Assembly: GCF_014647375.1 (NCBI RefSeq)
Contig: NZ_BMPB01000004.1
Coordinates: 372,001-436,000 of the forward strand
DNA from: Parabacteroides faecis
Lineage (GTDB): Bacteria > Bacteroidota > Bacteroidia > Bacteroidales > Tannerellaceae
Reading direction: 5' to 3'
DNA: 64,000 bases
In this document: positions 63,000 to 64,000 of the stretch, piece after piece
Numbering within the stretch: position 1 is the stretch's first letter
Layout: each line of letters starts with the position of its first letter
Translations under genes and position numbers: made by a program
The notes under the pieces: model-generated
Told to the model about the DNA's origin: nothing
The model's database searches: none
The model's input: only the letters and a program-made list of their open reading frames with translations

Positions 63000-63672
63000 A
63001 TGTCAGGTTCTATCTCAATAAAAGTTCTTTAATAAGAATCCTTCATTCCTTCATCTCTGTGATATCTTATTAATAATCTTTGTTTTACATCTGAAGGATA
63101 ATGATCGGGATGAAGGAATTTGCTTTGTTAACAGGTAGAAAAGAAGTAGGAGTCGGCTAATTGATAATTAGGGGCGGCCTAATAGTCTTCTATTCTGAAG
63201 GTTATATATATATGATCGTTTGTCATCTGTCGAATGCTTGTTTGACAAATGTGCTACAAGCGTTTTTCAATTGTCAAATAAGCGTTCGATAGCTGTCAAA
63301 CAAAAGAAAAGACAGAACAATTGAATTAAATAGTCATAGGCCGCATGTTAGACTAAGGTTAACTAACAGATAACTTTTCAATAGATACTTCCTCTTTTTA
63401 TAGTATCGGATATCATTACAGATGAATAAAAAAGAACTTTCTTTTATGTCAATTGTTTTCATTCATGTATAAACGATAGATAATCAGTCCTATAACGCAT
63501 TAGATGAATAAATGAAGGAATTATTAAAAAAAACTTTTATTGTATCAGTATATCTTATATCTATAAACAAAATAAAGCATTATATTGTAAGCTTTGCTTT
63601 ATAAAAGATTCAATTATTATCATGTTTGAAACAAATAGTCTCCTTTCTTTTTTACCCGAAGGAAATATTCTA
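63000..63672. other. AT-rich intergenic region before the Rpn-type gene
   Basis: About 670 bp with no ORF I can support. It contains the 22-nt phased array at 63214-63301; the remainder is AT-rich without recognisable hairpins, RNA genes or insertion-sequence ends. Confidence 0.6.
63214..63301. repeat. Four exactly 22-nt phased repeats
   Basis: Units occupy 63214-63235, 63236-63257, 63258-63279 and 63280-63301. A shared pattern CGTTT..CA..TGTCAAA runs through units 1, 3 and 4; units 1 and 3 match at 16 of 22 positions, unit 2 is more degenerate. The third has a dyad core (TTTTTCAATTGTCAAA). Confidence 0.7.
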
Positions 63673-63680
63673 TATCTTTG
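63673..63680 (+). promoter_or_regulatory. Candidate -7 box of the Rpn-type gene
   Basis: TATCTTTG matches TAnnTTTG, 43 bases before the ATG; a TTTA at about -30 could stand in for TTTG. Confidence 0.5.
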
Positions 63681-63722
63681 TCACACCGCTTGTTATTGAG
63701 CGGCAACCAAAATACTTTAGTT

Positions 63723-64000
63723 ATGGGAAAGTTTATCAATCCCTTCACCGACTTCGGTTTTCACCGGATTTTCGGTCAGGAGGTACACAAAGAGTTATTA
63801 ATTGATTTCTTAAATCAGCTGCTGGAAGGCGAACGCCATATCAGCGATATCACCTTTCAAAATCCGATCCTCCAACCGGAAACGATTGAAGACCGGGGAG
63901 TGATATTCGATATTCACTGCAAGGATGACAATGGCGGTTGGTTTGTGGTGGAAATGCAGAACGGAGCCCAACCCTACTTTTACGACCGGGGTATTTATTA
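63723..64000 (+). CDS. PD-(D/E)XK nuclease-family transposase (Rpn-type), 5' part only
   Basis: The ORF opens at ATG 63723 and runs off the right edge after 92 codons without a stop. The start MGKFINPFTDFGFHRIFGQE is the hallmark of the Rpn/PDDEXK transposase-like family abundant in Bacteroidales. The nuclease core is visible: GVIFDIHCKD supplies the Asp and WFVVEMQ the Glu-x-Gln (E-x-Q variant of ExK), followed by YFYDRGIYY-type sequence. Such proteins resemble recombination-promoting nucleases; many copies occur per genome. Completeness cannot be judged here. Confidence 0.85.
   Translation, partial: MGKFINPFTDFGFHRIFGQEVHKELLIDFLNQLLEGERHISDITFQNPILQPETIEDRGVIFDIHCKDDNGGWFVVEMQNGAQPYFYDRGIY

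Noticed and set aside
63214-63301. Possible CRISPR array
   Set aside because: The repeats are contiguous, degenerate and only 22 nt, with no unique spacers and no cas genes in the window.

Overview
The window reads as a chromosomal segment of a gut Bacteroidales, most likely Parabacteroides or a close relative. The reasons are four SusC/SusD pairs, an anti-sigma FecR/ECF module, a one-protein hybrid two-component regulator, DUF4301 and PCMD proteins, and promoters of the Bacteroidetes type (TAnnTTTG at -7, often with TTTG about 19 nt upstream) in place of -35/-10 boxes. The genus is an inference from family content and style. I saw no rRNA, tRNA, CRISPR array or complete insertion sequence.

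Layout. 1-7955: a polysaccharide-utilisation-type locus (3' part of an ECF sigma gene, fecR, a 23-codon ORF, susC, susD, an alpha-L-fucosidase-like lipoprotein). 8056-14569: a branched-chain amino acid operon ilvD-ilvB-ilvN-thioesterase-ilvC behind a leader peptide and attenuator. 15147-21652: susC-susD plus a secreted metallophosphatase. 21698-28306 (minus): ECF sigma-fecR-susC-susD, divergent from 28577-32184 (plus), a GH106-like hydrolase and a fucose/arabinose-isomerase-family protein. 32292-39235: leuA-leuC-leuD-cimA-mgsA-leuB behind a second leader peptide and attenuator. 40046-46014: TPR lipoprotein-like gene, MscS channel, a long RelA/SpoT homologue without the HD hydrolase motif, and a DUF4301 protein. 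46092-50961: two Tat-signal Gfo/Idh/MocA oxidoreductases flanking a PCMD lipoprotein and an outer-membrane barrel. 50979-51431: a structured palindromic intergenic element. 51456-62999: hybrid two-component regulator, susC, susD, Ser-type sulfatase and a small secreted protein. 63723-64000: the start of a PD-(D/E)XK (Rpn-type) transposase-family gene.

How the genes work together. The ilv and leu operons encode a nearly complete pyruvate-based route to valine, leucine and isoleucine: IlvBN, IlvC and IlvD for the common steps, LeuA-LeuCD-LeuB for leucine, and a citramalate-synthase-type enzyme that would let LeuCD and LeuB also make 2-oxobutyrate for isoleucine. Both operons have the same compact attenuator: a leader peptide rich in the regulatory codons, an antiterminator segment at its stop codon, and a terminator whose 5' arm is complementary to that segment. 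The sugar loci follow a consistent rule: both SusC proteins encoded with FecR/ECF carry an N-terminal STN signalling domain, while the SusC next to the hybrid regulator and the orphan SusC do not.

The most unusual non-coding signal is a set of four short arrays, in four separate intergenic regions, of degenerate repeats with a 22-nt period (338-403, 14661-14749, 39588-39674, 63214-63301). They differ in sequence but share the period, and three of them are visibly dyad-like. All pairings and motif alignments were done by eye; comparisons with named proteins are from memory.
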